In this document: positions 25,263 to 34,835 of the stretch, piece by piece
How the letters are laid out: the number at the start of each line of letters is the position of its first letter
Numbering within the stretch: position 1 is the first letter of the stretch
Source: Blattamonas nauphoetae
Taxonomy: Eukaryota > Preaxostyla > Oxymonadida
Length of the DNA stretch: 64,000 nt
Assembly (NCBI GenBank): GCA_033064195.1
Contig: JARBJD010000034.1
Location: 1-64,000 of the forward strand
Reading direction: 5' to 3'
Made by a program: the position numbers and the translations under genes
The notes under the pieces: generated by a model
Told to the model about the DNA's origin: nothing
Databases searched by the model: none
The model's input: the letters and a program-made list of their open reading frames with translations, nothing else

Positions 25263-25523
25263 TCATTGGAGAAACATGTGAATGAAGAAACTGCGCGGCG
25301 ATATTATCGTAGCTAGATGTATAAACATTTGTATAAGGAGTAAATGAGGATAGTGATTACTGGGTTCAAAAAGTGTCTGAGAAAGATGAAAGATATCATC
25401 CAAACAAGATGAAACCATTGTAACTCCGTCATTCACAATAGTTGCACCGCTCTTTGGTTGTTTAGCATTCTGTGAGATGTCAACGAACAGTTCATCTGCA
25501 ATTGAGGGTGTGATCAATTCCAT
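25263..25523 (-). CDS. Small hypothetical protein or truncated HEAT-like remnant
   Basis: A frame opens at the ATG at 25523 (MELITPSIADELF). A 39-nt GT-AG candidate intron (starting GTTTCATC, ending TTTCTCAG) keeps the frame whether or not it is removed. The downstream part (TLFEPSNHYPHLLLIQMF) is hydrophobic and helical like the HEAT-like proteins elsewhere in the window. At under 90 residues it is far shorter than those, so it is either a tiny gene or the 5' stub of a decayed copy. It lies just downstream of the large coiled-coil gene on the same strand, and the two are tail-proximal (stop 25611 against start 25523). Confidence 0.3.
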   Translation of the reverse strand: MELITPSIADELFVDISQNAKQPKSGATIVNDGVTMVSSCLDDIFHLSQTLFEPSNHYPHLLLIQMFIHLATIISPRSFFIHMFLQ

Positions 25524-25610
25524 CAAATCAAAACTTGAAAAAAAATGATACACGAAACGGTACTTGATAGATTTTTCAGAAAAACAGAACAAAAATACCA
25601 AACAACACCT

Positions 25611-28600
25611 TCACTTCTTCTTCTTGTGGAGAAACTCGCTGATAGTTATGGGAGGTGGGGGAGGGGGAGGTGGTGCTTTCTTGCCTCCAGCGACAGCCGG
25701 AAGAGAGGAGACGCTTGTGGAATGTTGTTCAGAATCAGGTTGCGACGAAACACTCAATCGACTCGCTCGTCTCTCGCTGGACGAGATCTGATCCATCAGT
25801 GCTTGATCGTCGTCAGACGCATCGAAGAAGAGCGGCGCCGATATCTTTGCTTTTGGTTTGGGGAGTTTGGAGGGAGAGGGGGTGGAAGCAAACGGATCGT
25901 CGATGTCGTCGAAGAGGGATGCTTTGGAGGAGAAGATGGGTTTTGGGGCGGATTGTTTGGGGAGAGCAGCGAGGTGCTTTCGTTCTTCTTCCTCTTCTTG
26001 TCTTCGCTTTTCCTCTGCTTTCAATTTTGCGATTCTTTCTTCCTCTTCTTTCCTTTTTTTCTCTTCTTCCTCCTTGCGAAGCCGCTCTTCTTCTTCCTTT
26101 CTGAGTCTCTCTTCCTCTTCTTTCTCCCGTGCGATTCTCTCCTCTTCCTCTCTTCGAAGTCTCTCTTCCTCTTCTTTTTTGAGACGCTCTTCTTCTTCCT
26201 TCTTCAATCGTTCCTTTTCCTGTCTTTTCCTTTCCTCTTCTTCTTTTCGGAGTCGTTCCTCCTCTTCAGCCTTCTCACGAGCGAGCCTCTCTTCTTCTTC
26301 TCGCCTCTGTCGCTCCTCTTCTTCCTTCCGCAATCTCTCCTCCTCTTCCTTTCTTTTTCTCTCTTCCTCCTCTTTGCGAAGTCTCTCTTCCTCTTCTTTC
26401 CGTTTTTTCTCTTCCTCCTCCTTGCGAAGCCGCTCTTCTTCTTCCTTTCTGAGTCTCTCTTCCTCTTCTTTCCTCTGTCGTTCCTCTTCTTCCTTCCGCA
26501 ATCTCTCCTCCTCTTCGTGTCTTTTTCTCTCTTCCTCTTCCTTTCGAAGTCGCTCCTCTTCTTGTCTCTTCCTCTCCTCTTCCTCTGCTTTCTCCCGTGC
26601 GATTCTCTCTTCTTCCTCTTTTCTTTGTCGCTCTTCCTCTTCAGCCTTCTCACGAGCGATGCGTGCTTCCTCTTCCTGTCTTTTCCTTTCCTCTTCTTCT
26701 TTGCGGAGTCTTTCTTCTTCCTCTGCTTTCTCACGAGCAAGTCTCTCTTCTTCCTCCTTTTTTTGCTGTTCCTCTTCTTCTTTCCTCAATCGCGCTTCTT
26801 CCTCTGCTTTCTCACGAGCCAATCGTTCCTCCTCTTCTCTCTTCTGTCGCTCTTCTTCCTCCCTCCTCTTTCTCTCTTCCTCCTCTTTTCGGAGTCGTTC
26901 CTCCTCTTCTGTCTTTTCTCGAGCAAGTCGTTCCTCCTCATCTTTTCTGAGACGTTCTTCCTCCTCTTCCCTTTTCTTTCTCTCTTCTTCTTCCTTTCTC
27001 ACTCTCTCCTCTTCTTCATCTTTTCTGGTGCGCTCTTCTTGTCTCTTCCTTTCTTCTTCCTCCTGTTTCAATCGTGCTTCCTCTTCTGCCTTTTCCATTG
27101 CTTGTCTTTCGTCTTCTTGCCTCTGCTGTTCTTCTCGTTCCGTTCGAACTCGTTCCTCTTCTTCTTCCTTTTGTTTCCTTTCTTCCTCTTCCTTCCGCAA
27201 TCTCTCCTCTTCCTCCTCCCTTCGAAGCCGCTCCTCTTCATCTTTTCTGTTGTGCTCTTCTTCTTGTCTCTTCCTTTCTTCTTCCTCTCTTTGAAGTCTG
27301 TCTTCTTCCTCTTCCTTCAATCTCTCCTCTTCCTCCTCCTTTCGAAGCCGCTCCTCTTCTTCCTGTCGTTTCCTTTCTTCTTCTTCTTTCTTCAATCTCT
27401 CCTCTTTTTCAGCCTTTTCGCGAGCAACTCGTTCTTCCTCCTCAGCTTTCTCTTTGGCCAATCTTTCCTCTTCTTCCTTCTGCTTTCGCTCTTCCTCTTC
27501 CTTCTGGAGTCTCTCCTCTTCTTCTTTTCTGTGACGTTCTTCCTCCTCTGCTTTCTCTCGTGCGATTCTCTCTTCTTCCTCCTTTCGAATCCGCTCCTCT
27601 TCCTCTTTCTTCAGTCTCTCTTCTTCTTCAGCTTTCTCCTTGGCGATTCGTTCCTCCTCTTCCGCTTTCAATCTTGCTTCTTCTTCTGCCTTCTCACGGG
27701 CCAATCGTTCTTCCTCTTCCTTTCTCAGACGTTCCTGCTCTTCTCTCTTCTGTCGTTCTTCTTCCTCCCTTCTTCTTTCTTCCTCTTCCTTTCGAAGTCT
27801 CTCCTCTTCTTCCTTTCTGAGTCTTTCTTCCTCTTCAGCCTTTTCACGAGCAAGTCTCTCCTCCTCTTCTCGTCTCTGTCGTTCCTCTTCTTCTTTCCGC
27901 ATTCTCTCTTCTTCCTCTGCCTTTTCTCGTGCCTGTCGTTCGTCATCTTCTCTCTTCACCCTTTCTTCCTCCTCTTTTCTGACCTTCTCCTCTTCTTCCT
28001 TCCTTCTTCTCTCTTCCTCTTCTTTCTGGAGTCTCTCCTCTTCTTCTTTCGCCAAACGATCTTCTTCTTCCTTTCTCAATCTCTCTTCTTCCTCCTTTCG
28101 GAGTCGTTCTTCCTCTTCAGCTTTTTCACGAGCAAGTCTCTCCTCTTCTTCTTTTCTGTGCCGTTCTTCCTCTTCCTTTCTCACTCTCTCCTCTTCTTCT
28201 TCCTTTCTGATGCGTTCTTCTTCTTGTCTCTTCCTTTCTTCTTCCTCCTTTCTCAATCTCTCTTCCTCCTCTTTCCTCACTCTCTCCTCCTCTTCCTTTT
28301 GGAGTCTTTCCTCTTCCTCCCTCCTCCTTCTCTCCTCTTCCCTCTTCTTCCTCTCTTCCTCCTGTCTCGCCTTGATCGCCTCCATCTTCGCCTTCCTCTC
28401 TCTCTCCGCAATCATTTCCATCAAATCCTCGTCGTTGCTTGAAAACGTGTCCTTCCTCGCTCCCTCGTCCTTCTTCTCTTCTTCCTTCCTTCTCTCTTCC
28501 TCTTTCTTCTCCTCAACCTCTTTCTGTTCTTCGATCCCCTCCTTCTTCTCTTCCTCAACAGCACTCACTGTCGGCGTTTCGAAAATCATTGGAGGTGGCG

Positions 28601-30431
28601 GGAGTGGAACCGCACTTGGCTTCTTCTTCACTCCAACACCAGGCGATCCCTGACTGTCCCCAAGCCCTGGCACAGGCGAGCTGCTTGGCGAGCGACTTGG
28701 CGATCGATGTGGCGTCATTTTGACTTCGCTAAGGTCGGTCACACCTGACATCAACGTGAATGTCGGGTCGGAGCCTGAGAAGAGAGCTGATGGGGCGTGG
28801 ATGCGATGTTGTTTGAAAATCGTGGCTGACATGTCTTCGTATTCGTCGTCGTCGACTTTTTGGGATTTTCGGGTGCGGTATGCTTCGAAAGCGTGTGAAA
28901 ATTGCTGCCAAGTCTTGAAGTCGGTTGGATTCAGTGATGGGTTGGATGGATCGAACTCCGAGAAGAAACGAACTTCTCGTTCAGTTTGCAGTGATGTGCG
29001 GGCAGAGAATGACATTTTGTTTGTCGAAATGCGTCGACGCCCAGGAGTTTTTGAATTGCGAAGTGTTGTTTTGGTTTGTTGGTTTTGAGATTTTCGGACG
29101 CTGGCTTCGTATTGTTTGGCTGCGTCGAGTTCCTCTTGCATCTTGAATTGATGAATATATGATTGTAAGTCGCGCTGAAGCTCCTTTGAATTCGCTGAAA
29201 GGCCAACTTGGAACTCGGAGTAAAGTTGAGATGGGGGGAAGGTGAATGAGACAGGCTCCGTTTCGTTGATTCCTTTTGAAGGGTTGTTTGAGATGATTGA
29301 TGGAGTTGTGAAGGTGACCGTTGGTTGATTGAGATTCTGGATGGCTGTCAGAAAATCGTTTGTGAGTGGTTCATTGGGCGAGTTAAACATGTGGTCCCCT
29401 GAAAGGCGCTTTTCCTGTGCAAGAGCATCTAGGTCAACATGCGTCAGGGGCGTTCGGGAGAGTATGTGAGTGAATGGTTGATTGAGATTGACTTTTCGTT
29501 GTTTTCGAGTCCGCTCGCTTCTCTCAGGGATTTTAAGCATCACAATTTCCGGACCCGATTCCAGAGCTTCTCCAGAGGTGGTTTCGACATTATCAATCAC
29601 ACCACCCACTTCCAATTTGACTTTGGCCAATCCTTCTTCAGAAGTCAGAACCTCCGACGGGACAAATGAAGGCTGGATTGAGACTGCTTCAGCTGTCCAT
29701 TCACTTGAAATAGCTTTGTTGGAGGTTTCCACTGATGTTGTAACCCCATCCAGCAGTTGGAAGATACGAGACGGATTGAGTCGTCGGCGAAGTGATTTTT
29801 TCTCATGACTTGGGGAATTCTTCTGGTCGGGTCCATCACGGAGGCTTGATGTGGAAGTTAGGGTTCGTTCTGGAAGGCTTGGAGTTGATGTTTGTGATGT
29901 GACGTCTTCTGTGATGGTTTCTGTTTCGAGAGTGTCCGGTTTCAGTAAGTCGAAAAAAGAAGTCGCAGTGGACAATTGGTCTGATATTTGTTCGACGATT
30001 GAAGTCATTTCAGACAGAGGAAGAGTGTCGATGAGAGATTGGATGCTTATTTTCCGATTTTGGAGTTGGGTGAACGATGAGTTGATCGGTTTCTGGTGAA
30101 TATTCAAGAAAAAAGTAAAGAATACTGTCATATTAGCGGCCCTTGTAGAATATTCTTCGAATAGTGCACATTGGATGACAGTGGTGGCTGTTAAATGTTG
30201 AGCTGTCGAAACAAACGCGCTTGAAACATTTTGGCTGGTCAAATTAACGGTTTGTTGAAGATGTGAGAGAGGCAATGATGGGCGGGGCTGATTATCCTGT
30301 TTTGAAGGAGATGAGCTCGGAGGTCCTTCATTTTTGGATTTTCTCGAGCGGAAGAACTGTGCAAGTGTAAAATAGAAAATGAGTCGAAAGAGGCGAAAAA
30401 AGTTGATGAAGAATCGATAACTGGTGATCAT
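25611..30431 (-). CDS. Large charged coiled-coil protein with acidic LFDD and polyproline tail
   Basis: One frame of about 1600 aa. The ATG at 30431 is the first in frame, but the frame stays open upstream, so the start is uncertain. Residues 1-30 are hydrophobic (FFINFFRLFRLIFYF), either an anchor or an unspliced intron ending CTTGCACAG. A 33-nt intron candidate lies at 30093-30125 (starts GTATTCTTT, ends TTCACCAG). Roughly residues 100-650 are mixed, with Ser/Thr-rich linkers. Residues ~670-1480 are an almost pure E/K/R coiled coil built from EEERLRKEEEERKRQ-like units, with recurring AREKAEEEERL insertions. The tail has a SLFDDIDDPF motif, comparable with the LFa motifs of WASH-complex FAM21 (a weak likeness), then eight consecutive prolines, a profilin-type site. 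A cytoskeletal or membrane-linked scaffold is inferred. It is divergent from the seven-TM gene, with about 60 bases between the starts. Confidence 0.75.
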   Translation of the reverse strand: MITSYRFFINFFRLFRLIFYFTLAQFFRSRKSKNEGPPSSSPSKQDNQPRPSLPLSHLQQTVNLTSQNVSSAFVSTAQHLTATTVIQCALFEEYSTRAANMTVFFTFFLNIHQKPINSSFTQLQNRKISIQSLIDTLPLSEMTSIVEQISDQLSTATSFFDLLKPDTLETETITEDVTSQTSTPSLPERTLTSTSSLRDGPDQKNSPSHEKKSLRRRLNPSRIFQLLDGVTTSVETSNKAISSEWTAEAVSIQPSFVPSEVLTSEEGLAKVKLEVGGVIDNVETTSGEALESGPEIVMLKIPERSERTRKQRKVNLNQPFTHILSRTPLTHVDLDALAQEKRLSGDHMFNSPNEPLTNDFLTAIQNLNQPTVTFTTPSIISNNPSKGINETEPVSFTFPPSQLYSEFQVGLSANSKELQRDLQSYIHQFKMQEELDAAKQYEASVRKSQNQQTKTTLRNSKTPGRRRISTNKMSFSARTSLQTEREVRFFSEFDPSNPSLNPTDFKTWQQFSHAFEAYRTRKSQKVDDDEYEDMSATIFKQHRIHAPSALFSGSDPTFTLMSGVTDLSEVKMTPHRSPSRSPSSSPVPGLGDSQGSPGVGVKKKPSAVPLPPPPMIFETPTVSAVEEEKKEGIEEQKEVEEKKEEERRKEEEKKDEGARKDTFSSNDEDLMEMIAERERKAKMEAIKARQEEERKKREEERRRREEEERLQKEEEERVRKEEEERLRKEEEERKRQEEERIRKEEEEERVRKEEEERHRKEEEERLAREKAEEEERLRKEEEERLRKEEEDRLAKEEEERLQKEEEERRRKEEEEKVRKEEEERVKREDDERQAREKAEEEERMRKEEEERQRREEEERLAREKAEEEERLRKEEEERLRKEEEERRREEEERQKREEQERLRKEEEERLAREKAEEEARLKAEEEERIAKEKAEEEERLKKEEEERIRKEEEERIAREKAEEEERHRKEEEERLQKEEEERKQKEEEERLAKEKAEEEERVAREKAEKEERLKKEEEERKRQEEEERLRKEEEEERLKEEEEDRLQREEEERKRQEEEHNRKDEEERLRREEEEERLRKEEEERKQKEEEEERVRTEREEQQRQEDERQAMEKAEEEARLKQEEEERKRQEERTRKDEEEERVRKEEEERKKREEEEERLRKDEEERLAREKTEEEERLRKEEEERKRREEEERQKREEEERLAREKAEEEARLRKEEEEQQKKEEEERLAREKAEEEERLRKEEEERKRQEEEARIAREKAEEEERQRKEEEERIAREKAEEEERKRQEEERLRKEEEERKRHEEEERLRKEEEERQRKEEEERLRKEEEERLRKEEEEKKRKEEEERLRKEEEERKRKEEEERLRKEEEERQRREEEERLAREKAEEEERLRKEEEERKRQEKERLKKEEEERLKKEEEERLRREEEERIAREKEEEERLRKEEEERLRKEEEEKKRKEEEERIAKLKAEEKRRQEEEEERKHLAALPKQSAPKPIFSSKASLFDDIDDPFASTPSPSKLPKPKAKISAPLFFDASDDDQALMDQISSSERRASRLSVSSQPDSEQHSTSVSSLPAVAGGKKAPPPPPPPPITISEFLHKKKK

Positions 30432-30491
30432 ACGCTCATAAGGCACCCCTATGATGAGAGAGATGTCGATGAAAGTTGATGTGGTCCGATC

Positions 30492-31676
30492 ATGACCTTT
30501 CCGTACGAGGAGAACTCAGAACCATTAACCCCGTTTTGCCATGTGACTCGGTGGACAGATTGGTATCGTCCGTTTTTCACCTCTAATTGTCTCGTTAGCA
30601 CTTTTCACATCCTCGCTCTCATCATACTCACTATTTTCTTCATCTGGAAGCATATTCTTCCTTCCATCAAAACAAAACAATTTCGTGCCACAATTTCTCT
30701 TATTCCCCATATACTCCTTCCAATTACTTGCATTTTCCGCTTCGTCGCAGATTTCATCTCAGTCGGAATATGCGGAGCAGCCCTTGATGAGGGAATCACC
30801 CGCGCCCTTCTCTGTGCATCATCCAATTACATCGCATCGTTCGCATTTAGTATTCCACTGGTGAATTGGGCTCGACTCCTTGAACGAACAAAGAAGCGAA
30901 AGATCGGAACGACTATTGTCATCGTATTGATTGGATTTTTCATGGCTATTGTTCCGGCGGTGTTTTTGATCCTTATTTGGGTTGGATATCTCCGTAACAA
31001 AGCTCTTGGTGTCGCAATCAATGCTGTCGAACTTTGGTACTGTGCTGCCACTAGTCTCCTCCTCGCTGTCTGCTATCTCGTGGAAGGTACCCATCACTCT
31101 CTTCTTCATTTTTCTTCTCTCTTTTCTTATCATCTTACAACGTAGGAATCATGATTCTTCGTTATATACATTCATTATCTGTCCGGATTTCTCAGAGGCG
31201 AGGTCTCACGGCTTACCGCACAATCTCTCTTTTCCTTATTCTTCTTTCTTGCCCGTGGAATCCTCATCTTAATTCTGTTCCAGGTCGTGACCGACCCAGA
31301 TGTGATCAAAGTGATCAATCTTATCAAATGTATTGTCTTTGATACAACCGGTGCCATTGTGTTTGTGCTGCTGATGGACATTCAGAAGAAAGATAAACCC
31401 ACTCAACAACCACCCCAAGTTGACAACACAGAACTGACAACTGAGCCTCGAACTGTCACTCGCTGGGACAGTTGGGGTGGAATGAGGCACAATTCCCACA
31501 TTTCTAACTTTCGAATGGGTGAAGGAGCAACAGACGAGTTCGCTCCAAAACAGGCTCTTCTTTCCGACACTCAGCCAAAGATGAGTGGTGAACCTGAAGA
31601 CTCGTCCCCATCATTAAGTCCTGCATACACGCCCATGGCAGTGAACAACATTATTATCCAGCACTCTGAGGTTTAG
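30492..31676 (+). CDS. Seven-transmembrane protein
   Basis: Two exons, 30492-31086 and 31198-31676, with a 111-nt GT-AG intron, give 357 aa; the phases close. An earlier acceptor at 31145 puts a different, less membrane-like frame downstream. Seven hydrophobic segments are seen: about residues 35-55, 66-90, 100-125, 137-163, 170-195, 205-228 and 240-255. A polar C-terminal tail of about 100 residues follows, rich in Ser, Pro and Thr. The topology fits a GPCR-like or TOM1/THH1-type membrane protein, but no diagnostic motif was found. It shares a compact divergent promoter region with the coiled-coil gene. A Tc1-type element lies 126 bases past its stop codon (TAG). Confidence 0.65.
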
Positions 31677-31801
31677 CCACACAGACACGGTCAGTGGAAC
31701 ACTCTTCGTTTCTAGCTCAGATACGTTTTTGTTTGAAGTTACCATCGTCCTTCTGTTTGTTTTGTCGAGTTTCTTCTCGACATTGTTTGTTTTTATCTCT
31801 A

Positions 31802-31833
31802 TACTGCCCGACACGACGTCCTGATCCGGCTGT
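31802..31833 (+). repeat. Left terminal inverted repeat of the Tc1 element
   Basis: 32 bases, paired with 33225-33256 in inverted orientation with one mismatch at position 18 of the repeat. Flanked outside by TA. Confidence 0.9.
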
Positions 31834-32031
31834 AAAACGGTGATATTTTTCTGAATAGAGGCACAATGTGGTTCAATTTTCTATGAATACTAATTTTGAG
31901 AGTTAGACACAGTTTGACAATAAAGTAGAAACCAAAAAATTCTGTGTGACGCGAAAACTGTAAAATAAAAAAAATGATGGTCATGATGTTCGCGACATGA
32001 CATCTGATCCACTTCATCCAGCTCGACCACT

Positions 32032-33027
32032 CTAATATTTCGTCATTTTTCCTTCATGAGAGTAACACTCGAGGAGGCGGTCACCGTATGAGAGAACGAT
32101 GTTGTCGATACTTTCTTGTGGGATCGATTTCCAGCATCTCACGATTGCTTTCCGCAGTGAGTCAATTGTGTCATAAACTTCGAAATTCTCATATAATTTG
32201 GTAGTGAGCATTGCCCAGACGTGTTCAATTGGGTTCAAGTCGCTAGAGAGAGGTGGAAGGAATTTGTGACTGATATTCGCCAATTCAATTCGGGGAAGTT
32301 CCGTTTTATTCTTGTGCCAACCCGCATTATCGCTCAGAAGGACCCGTGTGTCGAGTGGAGGGTCCATCTGAGCGTTTGTGAGTCCGTTGATGAGGGCATC
32401 TGTGTAGATTCTGCCGTTGATGTTCTCTTCTGTGATGAAGAGATTGCTTTTGAACCCAACTCCAACACATCCCCAAATGTTGAGTTTGATTGGATGAGCG
32501 CGTGATTCTGATTCGGGTCGTTGTGTGTCTTTCTCACTTAATGACCGGTAATACTTATCTGGTCCTCTCCCTCTCACAGTTTTCTCGTCGTCAAATAGAC
32601 ACAGGTCAGGAAGATAGCCTTTTGAAAGAGTCTCTTTGGCGAAGTCGAATCTGTTTTTGATGTGGTGTGGTTGGAAGGGGGGAACTTTATGATGTTTGTG
32701 GAGACCTATTTTGTTTGCTTTCAGGAAGCGTTGGAAGGAACGGTCGGATCCTGGCAATTTGAGATCTCTTTTCAATTGGATTGCGGAGCTGTATGTTTTG
32801 TTCTTGATCGCAAGCTGGACATTTTTGAGTGTTTTGTTGGGATAGAGGTGTGACTGGGGTTTATGATTCACAACTCGCGGTCGATCGGTGACGATGAGAG
32901 TGTGAGAGTACTTTGAGACTGTGTTGACAGAGACTTTCAGATGGCGAGCTGTTTCATTTCTTCCTTTGCCTTTCCTTCGTTCTTTCTGAATCTTTCTTTG
33001 ATTCGACAGAGACAATCTTGGAACCAT
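32032..33027 (-). CDS. Tc1-type DD34E transposase
   Basis: 331 aa from the ATG at 33027; the frame is also open four codons further upstream with a TTG. The N-terminal third carries paired helix-turn-helix DNA-binding domains (LSNQRKIQKERRKGKGRNE, then the segment around SSAIQLKRDLKLPG). The DDE core shows the first aspartate in LPDLCLFDDEK, the second in VLLSDNAGWHKN, and the glutamate in SSDLNPIEHVW. There are 34 residues between the second D and the E, the DD34E spacing of the Tc1 branch. Length and motif order are those of complete Tc1 transposases. No break is visible, so the enzyme may be functional and act on the terminal repeats at 31802 and 33256. Confidence 0.9.
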   Translation of the reverse strand: MVPRLSLSNQRKIQKERRKGKGRNETARHLKVSVNTVSKYSHTLIVTDRPRVVNHKPQSHLYPNKTLKNVQLAIKNKTYSSAIQLKRDLKLPGSDRSFQRFLKANKIGLHKHHKVPPFQPHHIKNRFDFAKETLSKGYLPDLCLFDDEKTVRGRGPDKYYRSLSEKDTQRPESESRAHPIKLNIWGCVGVGFKSNLFITEENINGRIYTDALINGLTNAQMDPPLDTRVLLSDNAGWHKNKTELPRIELANISHKFLPPLSSDLNPIEHVWAMLTTKLYENFEVYDTIDSLRKAIVRCWKSIPQESIDNIVLSYGDRLLECYSHEGKMTKY

Positions 33028-33224
33028 TGTTGAGCGCAATCAGAGGCGAATCACGTGTCCTGTCGTTCTACGAATGTCCCCCAACTTTAGTATTTCACGT
33101 CATTCTCTTCAACTGTTCACTACAGTTCTTTCAAAAAAATTCAGGAGATGTCTAACCCCGTGGAGTTGAAGTAAGTGAAAAAGGAACTCTCATCTCTCTC
33201 TTGTTCTGTCAAAAAACAAAAAAT

Positions 33225-33256
33225 ACAGCCGGATCAGGTCGTCGTGTCGGGCAGTA
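33225..33256 (-). repeat. Right terminal inverted repeat of the Tc1 element
   Basis: Inverted partner of 31802-31833. Flanked outside by TA at 33257-33258. Confidence 0.9.
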
Positions 33257-33418
33257 TAATTCTGTCTCCTTTCGAGTTGTGGGCTATTTGTATTCACCAA
33301 TGTTGCAAATTGAGGTCAACGAATTGTTTTTTTCAACTTTCCCAAAGTCTTCTACCCAGGCAGGGATAGTTGGTTGATCTTTTCTCAATTGTCGGCGATC
33401 AAACCGTAGAGATTTCCG

Positions 33419-34651
33419 ATGGAACCAGCGTTCGCTGAAATCTACGCAAAGTCCAAAAGAGCCAAGAGCAGACGAGCACGAAAGGCTCTTCAGGCACGTC
33501 TGCCTCAAGCGGAAGAAGGACGAAAGCCATCAATGATTATCTACGGCCATTCACCCAGTATGGCTGTGAAAGAATTCCTGAAAGATTTAACACGATTAAC
33601 GAGTCCTCACTGCAAACTTTTCAAGAAGAAAAACCAGATTTCACCATTTGAACAAACAGGAATTCAATCTTTTGAGTTTCTGTCAGAAAAGAATGATTGC
33701 CCTCTTTTCGTGTTTGGAGACTCCCTCAAAAAACGTCCAGATACTTTAACATTCGGCCGTCTATTTTCTTACCAACTCACAGATATGGTTGAATTAACAA
33801 TCAAAAGCTACTCTCCCATCTTCGAGTTCGCCGAAGTCTGCGTTTTTCTCTCCTATATTCCTATTTTCACGGTCCTCTCTCTAACTCCTCCTCCAGAAAT
33901 CCAGCTCCTTTGTCTCCCCAGGCTCCAAACCGTATCTTCAGTTCAACGGAGATGCGTTTGATGGTGATGTTGGATTCAGAATGCTCAAAAGCTTAATGCT
34001 CGGTTTGTTCTCCCTTCCAATCATCATTTCTTCTGGATTGTTCCGTCGCAGACTTTTTTGGTCCGTCATCCTCTGAAACAATGTGTCTCACAACCTCAAA
34101 TTACGTACTCTCATTCTTTGCCATCCCCGCCACTTCCAAGCTTCCTGCTATGTTCGCAATCCGAACATATGGTGTCGAACAAACACCCGGGATGGTGGAC
34201 ACGATGCAGGCGGGCCAAGTCCCACCACTCCTTTTAGTTGAGATTGGGCCATCGGCACTCCTTTCGATTAACAGGACGTTTACCGGTGATCCCGACGTTG
34301 TCAAGAAATCGTACAAGCTTCCTCCAACACATAAGACGAAGAGGAAGAATATTTCGCATTCTTTCATCCCTGGGCAGGTCGAAGGGCGAGTTCATGTTCA
34401 AACACAGGATATTGATGCCTTGGAAAGAAAAACAAGGAAAGGGAAGGCACTTAAAGGAGCTGAGGGTATTATTTCTCTCTTTTTGATCCTGTCTAGAAAT
34501 CTTGAAAAGGAGAGCAAAAGAAGCAAAGTCCATGATGAAAGAGGGAGATAGTGAGGGAGAGGACATGGACAGAGGTGCGTACGAATCAGATAGTGGTAGT
34601 TTTGAAGGATATGATGGAAGTGATAGTTCTGTATCTGACAGCGATGAGTAA
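33419..34651 (+). CDS. RPF2: Ribosome production factor 2 homologue (Brix domain)
   Basis: Four exons, 33419-33835, 33897-34002, 34052-34465 and 34497-34651, with introns of 61, 49 and 31 nt, give 363 aa with closed phases. The protein reads like Rpf2 from end to end: the N-terminal KSKRAKSRRARKAL helix, the Brix-domain core with FKKKNQISPFE and KRPDTLTFGRLF, the later KSLMLDFFGPSS and GPSALLSINR boxes, and GRVHVQTQDIDALERKTRK near the end. The C-terminus is a short acidic Ser/Asp tail. Rpf2 works with Rrs1 to bring the 5S RNP (5S rRNA, uL18, uL5) into the pre-60S particle in the nucleolus. Family length is normally 300-350 aa. This is the firmest host housekeeping gene in the window. Confidence 0.93.
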
Positions 34652-34835
34652 TCTCTTTTGTTTGAACCTCATTTCATAAATTTGAAGAAGAATTTGTGTT
34701 TTTTGAGTTTTTATTGCATGTGGACATCATGATATTTCGAATTATCGGAGTGTTTTCAACATATGTTGAATTTGGGGGCCAGATCGTAATTCTCTTCGAT
34801 TTTGTCACAAGATTCCTTAGAGCTTTGTGTTATCC

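Larger units (their letters stand above)
31802..33256 (-). mobile_element. Tc1/mariner-family transposon, complete with terminal repeats
   Basis: A 1455-bp element is bounded by 32-bp terminal inverted repeats at 31802-31833 and 33225-33256, which begin TACTGCCCGACACGACG and differ at a single base. Each end is flanked by TA (31800-31801 and 33257-33258), the expected Tc1 target duplication. It contains one open transposase gene (32032-33027). The near-identical repeats and open frame point to a recent arrival. It sits between the seven-TM gene and the Rpf2 gene and interrupts neither. Confidence 0.9.

Noticed and set aside
26000-28400. Regular short repeats that could suggest a satellite or CRISPR-like array
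   Set aside because: The repetition is explained by codons of the coiled coil; there are no uniform spacers and the frame is kept throughout.
25545-28442. A 965-codon plus-strand frame rich in F, L and S
   Set aside because: It is the antisense shadow of the GAA/GAG-rich coiled-coil repeat on the minus strand; the composition is implausible for a protein.
25858-28653. Long Ser/Arg/Phe-rich plus frames over the same stretch
   Set aside because: Also antisense shadows of the repeat region, with no start context or family likeness.
33149-33176. An ATG followed by a perfect GTAAGT donor, suggesting a first exon of the next gene
   Set aside because: It lies inside the Tc1 element, and the Rpf2 protein already starts with a complete family N-terminus at 33419.
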